Source of the DNA: Acidobacterium sp.
GTDB taxonomy: Bacteria > Acidobacteriota > Terriglobia > Terriglobales > Acidobacteriaceae
Assembly: GCA_003166955.1 (NCBI GenBank)
Contig: PMUI01000113.1
Location: 161,191-225,190, forward strand
DNA length: 64,000 nt
Reading direction: 5' to 3'
Made by a program: the position numbers and the translations under genes. A model generated the notes under the pieces. That model was not told the origin of the DNA and ran no database searches. It saw only the letters and a list, made by a program, of their open reading frames with translations. Positions 61,124 through 64,000 of this stretch are shown here, piece after piece. Every line of letters begins with the position of its first letter. The stretch's first letter is position 1.

Positions 61124-61141
61124 ATCCGACGGAAGTCGGAT
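61124..61141. promoter_or_regulatory. Palindrome ATCCGAC-GGAA-GTCGGAT (putative operator 3)
   Basis: Seven-base perfect arms with 4-bp spacing, 113 bp upstream of the GH-A-like gene start. Confidence 0.72.
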
Positions 61142-61181
61142 CGGTACCTGGCTTTTGCAGGTTGCCTCGCGGGATTCCGAG

Positions 61182-61197
61182 TCCGACCAAAGTCGGA
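61182..61197. promoter_or_regulatory. Palindrome TCCGAC-CAAA-GTCGGA (putative operator 4)
   Basis: Six-base perfect arms with 4-bp spacing, 77 bp upstream of the GH2 start and 57 bp (centre to centre) from operator 3. Confidence 0.72.
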
Positions 61198-61274
61198 TTT
61201 CAGCATCGTGGGGACTGTGATCTCATGCTCTGTGCAAAAGGAGGCTTTCTCGTGATCGATGGAGAGTGGATTCG

Positions 61275-63815
61275 ATGAAGATCGATCCGCATCGGTTTGA
61301 CACGCTGCTGACCAGGCGTGACCTGCTGGCTCAGGCGGCACGCGGAGCAGCTATTCTGTCGGCATCTCCGTTTCTTCTTCGGGCTGAGAAAGCGCTGGCA
61401 GCGGAAAGCCCAGCGGCGCGAACCAGGGAGAGCTTCGACTTCGGCTGGCGCTTTATTAAGGGCGACGCGCCTGGCGCGCAGCGGCCCGATTTTCCCGATT
61501 CCGGCTGGCGTCCCGTCGATCTGCCGCACGACTGGAGCATCGAAGGGCCCTTCCTGCAGGATGCCCCCTCCAGCGGCCCCGGCGGCTATCTGCCCGCCGG
61601 CATTGGCTGGTACAGGAAACGCTTTCGCCTTTCCGCCGAGCATCATGACAAGGTCATCACCCTCGAATTCGACGGTGTTTATCAAAACAGCGAGGTATGG
61701 ATCAACGGGCACTATCTCGGGTTGCGGCCCTACGGCTACATTCCTTTTGCTTACGAACTAACTCCCCACCTCAATTCTGCTGGCGAGAATGTGATCGCCG
61801 TCAAGGTCGATAACTCACGCCAGACTAACTGCCGTTGGTATTCCGGTTCCGGTATTTATCGGCACACCTGGTTGCTGGCCACCAATCCTGTGCGCGTCGG
61901 TTACTGGGGAACATTTGTCACGTTCCCGCGCATTTCGAAGGATTCCGCAACCGTCGCTGTAAAAACACGCGTGGCCAACGGACGCACGAGTCGCGCGCAG
62001 TGTTCCCTCACCGCGGAGCTCCTCGATGCGCAGGGAAAAACTGTGCAGAGCGAAGGTGCATCGCAGGAAATTGCCGCCAACGGCGACTACGAATTCGTTC
62101 AGCAACTCACCGTGAAGCCGCCGAACCTCTGGTCGCCGGCGAACCCCAACCTCTATACCGTTCGCAGCACGGTGCAGGAAGCAGGCCGCGTCGTCGATGT
62201 CTACGACACCCCCATCGGCATCCGCGAAGCAGTCTTCGATGCGGACCGCGGATTCCTGCTCAATGGCGATCCCATCAAACTCAACGGCGTCTGCATCCAT
62301 CACGAAGCCGGCAGTGTAGGCGCTGCCGTCCCTGAGAAGGTCTGGGAGCGCCGCCTCGGCATCCTCCGCGAGATGGGCTGCAACGCCATCCGCACCAGCC
62401 ATAACCCTTACGCGACGGAGTTCCTCGACATGTGCGACCGCATGGGTTTCCTGGTGATGGCTGAGGCTTTCGACGAATGGCGCGTGCCAAAGGGGCAGAT
62501 TCGCAACGGTTACAGTCTCTACTTCGATGAGTGGTACGAGCGCGACGTGAAGAACATGCTGCACCGCGACCGCAATCATCCCTCGATTGTTCTGTGGAGC
62601 GCGGGCAATGAGATTGGCGATCAGTCTGCACCCGAAGGAGCCCAGACCCTCCGCGAACTGCTGGACATCTTCCACGCCGAGGATCCCACGCGACCGGTCA
62701 CCGCCGCCTGCGATCGCATCGCCTCCGAGCCGCCGTCCAATACCGTGCGGCCGGAGTTCCTCGCGCTCCTCGACATCGTCGGCTATAACTACGCCGACCG
62801 ATGGCGCGACCGGGCCGACAAGTATTACAGCATTGACCACGCTGCATTCCCGCAGCGGCGCGTTATCGGTACCGAGAGTGGAGCTATTGGCGGTATCCGC
62901 GGCGACTACCGCTACCTTTTTCCCGCTGAAGCCACGCCTCAACAGCGCCGCTTCCTGATGCCAACCAATCGGCAACTGGACGTTGAGGAACTTTGGCAGT
63001 TTGTCCGCACCTATGACTATGTCGCCGGCGACTTCATGTGGACCGGGATCGACTATCTTGGCGAAGCCTTCTGGCCTTTCAAAGCGTCACCATCGGGTGT
63101 GATCGATACGTGCGGATTTAAGAAGGACGGCTTTTATTTCTATCAGAGCCAGTGGACCGATGAGCCGATGATCCATCTTTTTCCGCACTGGAACTGGAAG
63201 GGCAAAGAAGGCCAGGTTATCCCAGTTACCTGTTACACCAACTGCGATACCGTCGAGCTCTTTGTCAACGGAAAATCGTTCGGCGTCAAGGGCTACGAAT
63301 TTCCCCGTCTTGGGATGCAGAACACCTATGGAGACTATCCGGCTCGCGCGCGTACGCAGCGCACCACCTCCGATCTGCATCTGTCCTGGGATGTTCCCTG
63401 GGAAGCCGGAACCCTGAAAGCCGTGGGGACCAAAAACGGACAGGAGGTCGTCACCCTCGAAGTATCCACAACCGGGGAGGCGGCCGCGCTGGTTCTCACC
63501 GCCGATCGCACCACGCTGGCCGCCGATCGCCGCGATGTGGCACACATTGTCGTCGAGATCCGCGACGAACAGGGGCGCCGAGTGCCTCGGGCCGAGAACG
63601 AGATTACGTTTCGGATCGAGGGTGAAGGCGTCCTGATTGGCGTCGACAACGGGGATCCGCAGAGCCATGACGACTACAAGGCTAATCACCGAAAAGCCTT
63701 TGACGGTTTGTGTCTCGCCATCGTCCAGTCAACGCAAAAAGCCGGTCAGATCACGATCGGCGCGAGTTCTCCGGGACTCGGATCCAGGAGCGTGACGATT
63801 GCGGGCGAAGCGTAG
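61275..63815 (+). CDS. Tat-exported GH2 beta-galactosidase
   Basis: An 846-residue enzyme. The N-terminal TRRDLLAQAARGAAILSASP is a twin-arginine signal, so it is exported folded. The GH2 sugar-binding domain reads FDFGWRFIKGDAP...PHDWSIEGPF. An Ig-like domain precedes the barrel, whose acid/base Glu is in WSAGNEIGD (near 446) and nucleophile in IGTESGAIGG (near 533). A C-terminal Ig-like region follows. It would release galactose from galacto-oligosaccharides produced by GH53. ATG 61275 is chosen because GGAGAG lies eight bases upstream; GTG 61266 is less likely. Confidence 0.92.
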   Translation: MKIDPHRFDTLLTRRDLLAQAARGAAILSASPFLLRAEKALAAESPAARTRESFDFGWRFIKGDAPGAQRPDFPDSGWRPVDLPHDWSIEGPFLQDAPSSGPGGYLPAGIGWYRKRFRLSAEHHDKVITLEFDGVYQNSEVWINGHYLGLRPYGYIPFAYELTPHLNSAGENVIAVKVDNSRQTNCRWYSGSGIYRHTWLLATNPVRVGYWGTFVTFPRISKDSATVAVKTRVANGRTSRAQCSLTAELLDAQGKTVQSEGASQEIAANGDYEFVQQLTVKPPNLWSPANPNLYTVRSTVQEAGRVVDVYDTPIGIREAVFDADRGFLLNGDPIKLNGVCIHHEAGSVGAAVPEKVWERRLGILREMGCNAIRTSHNPYATEFLDMCDRMGFLVMAEAFDEWRVPKGQIRNGYSLYFDEWYERDVKNMLHRDRNHPSIVLWSAGNEIGDQSAPEGAQTLRELLDIFHAEDPTRPVTAACDRIASEPPSNTVRPEFLALLDIVGYNYADRWRDRADKYYSIDHAAFPQRRVIGTESGAIGGIRGDYRYLFPAEATPQQRRFLMPTNRQLDVEELWQFVRTYDYVAGDFMWTGIDYLGEAFWPFKASPSGVIDTCGFKKDGFYFYQSQWTDEPMIHLFPHWNWKGKEGQVIPVTCYTNCDTVELFVNGKSFGVKGYEFPRLGMQNTYGDYPARARTQRTTSDLHLSWDVPWEAGTLKAVGTKNGQEVVTLEVSTTGEAAALVLTADRTTLAADRRDVAHIVVEIRDEQGRRVPRAENEITFRIEGEGVLIGVDNGDPQSHDDYKANHRKAFDGLCLAIVQSTQKAGQITIGASSPGLGSRSVTIAGEA

Positions 63816-63895
63816 CCAGGGGCACGATCGACCTCCGGCGGTCCTGTCCCTTCCATCAGAGGCAGGTTCCCATGCCGCACGAACCGGTCGTTGTC

Positions 63896-63911
63896 TCAGA
63901 CTTTTGTCGGA
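63896..63911. promoter_or_regulatory. Near-palindrome TCAGAC-TTTT-GTCGGA (putative operator 5)
   Basis: One mismatch from the operator consensus, same 4-bp spacing, 33 bp upstream of the frame that starts at 63945. Confidence 0.55.
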
Positions 63912-63944
63912 TTGATTCCCGTCGACGGGCGAGTACAGTAGCGG

Positions 63945-64000
63945 ATGGCAAAACGACCCTGGCGAACCATGATGAACGTGACCGTGACGTGCCCCCGAAA
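63945..64000 (+). CDS. Start of a possible next gene (cut by the window edge)
   Basis: An ATG opens a frame (MAKRPWRTMMNVTVTCPR) with no stop in the remaining 56 bases. The ribosome site is poor. Its place after the near-palindrome and in the same direction as the GH2 gene makes it a candidate further member of the galactan locus, but too little is visible to name it. Confidence 0.3.
   Translation, partial: MAKRPWRTMMNVTVTCPR

Overview
The window looks like a chromosomal segment of a GC-rich acidobacterium (Acidobacteriaceae/Terriglobia type). The evidence is an Oar-like TonB-dependent receptor with an N-terminal carboxypeptidase-regulatory domain, Ig-like anchors with a hydrophobic-RRRR-hydrophobic insert, a Pal lipoprotein carrying an extra Ig-like domain, a PDZ/SpoIIE phosphatase, and many small intergenic heptanucleotide arrays. 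The taxon is inferred from gene content; no rRNA is present.

Layout. 0-5.4 kb: a signalling pair on the minus strand, a beta-propeller sensor cut by the window edge and a membrane GGDEF-EAL protein with OB-fold-like sensor modules. 5.7-16.4 kb: the most unusual locus. It holds a caspase-like protease, a small protein made of seven identical octapeptides, a Ser/Thr kinase-TPR membrane protein with an N-terminal pseudokinase-like half, an unrecognised protein, and a 1536-residue CHAT-STAND-WD40 protein. It resembles the NTPase/protease conflict or cell-death systems of complex bacteria. 16.5-18.0 kb: a PNPOx-family flavoprotein and an alpha/beta hydrolase. 18.1-19.3 kb: a cysteine-themed minus-strand unit with a consensus promoter, a near-leaderless 24-residue peptide with nine Cys, mutually exclusive antiterminator and terminator hairpins, a 1-Cys peroxiredoxin and tRNA-Cys, followed by a near-exact copy of the tRNA-Cys 3' end.

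19.3-32.5 kb is mostly housekeeping: an amino-acid permease, a 51-residue basic protein, PcrA helicase, an orphan peptide-type ABC ATPase, a TauE-like exporter, SemiSWEET, two Cys-rich exported proteins, HAD phosphatase plus secretin, and purC-cvpA-Fis-like HTH. 32.7-37.0 kb is the envelope operon tolA-like, tolB, pal, cpoB, without tolQ/tolR next to it. 37.2-38.4 kb holds an unrecognised gene and a twice-frameshifted gene. 38.5-41.1 kb encodes a multi-domain SpoIIE phosphatase. 41.2-47.2 kb is a formate module (exported VOC protein, formate dehydrogenase, DUF1641 partner, OFA-family transporter), followed by dinB and a Gly/Ser-rich lipoprotein.

49.7-64 kb: a heptaheme cytochrome and TPR protein, then a probable galactan-utilisation locus (TonB receptor, secreted GH53 galactanase with lectin modules, a clan GH-A-like hydrolase, a Tat-exported GH2 beta-galactosidase and the start of one more frame). 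Four perfect and one near-perfect copies of the palindrome ATCCGAC-N4-GTCGGAT lie in the promoter regions of this last block, which points to one regulon.
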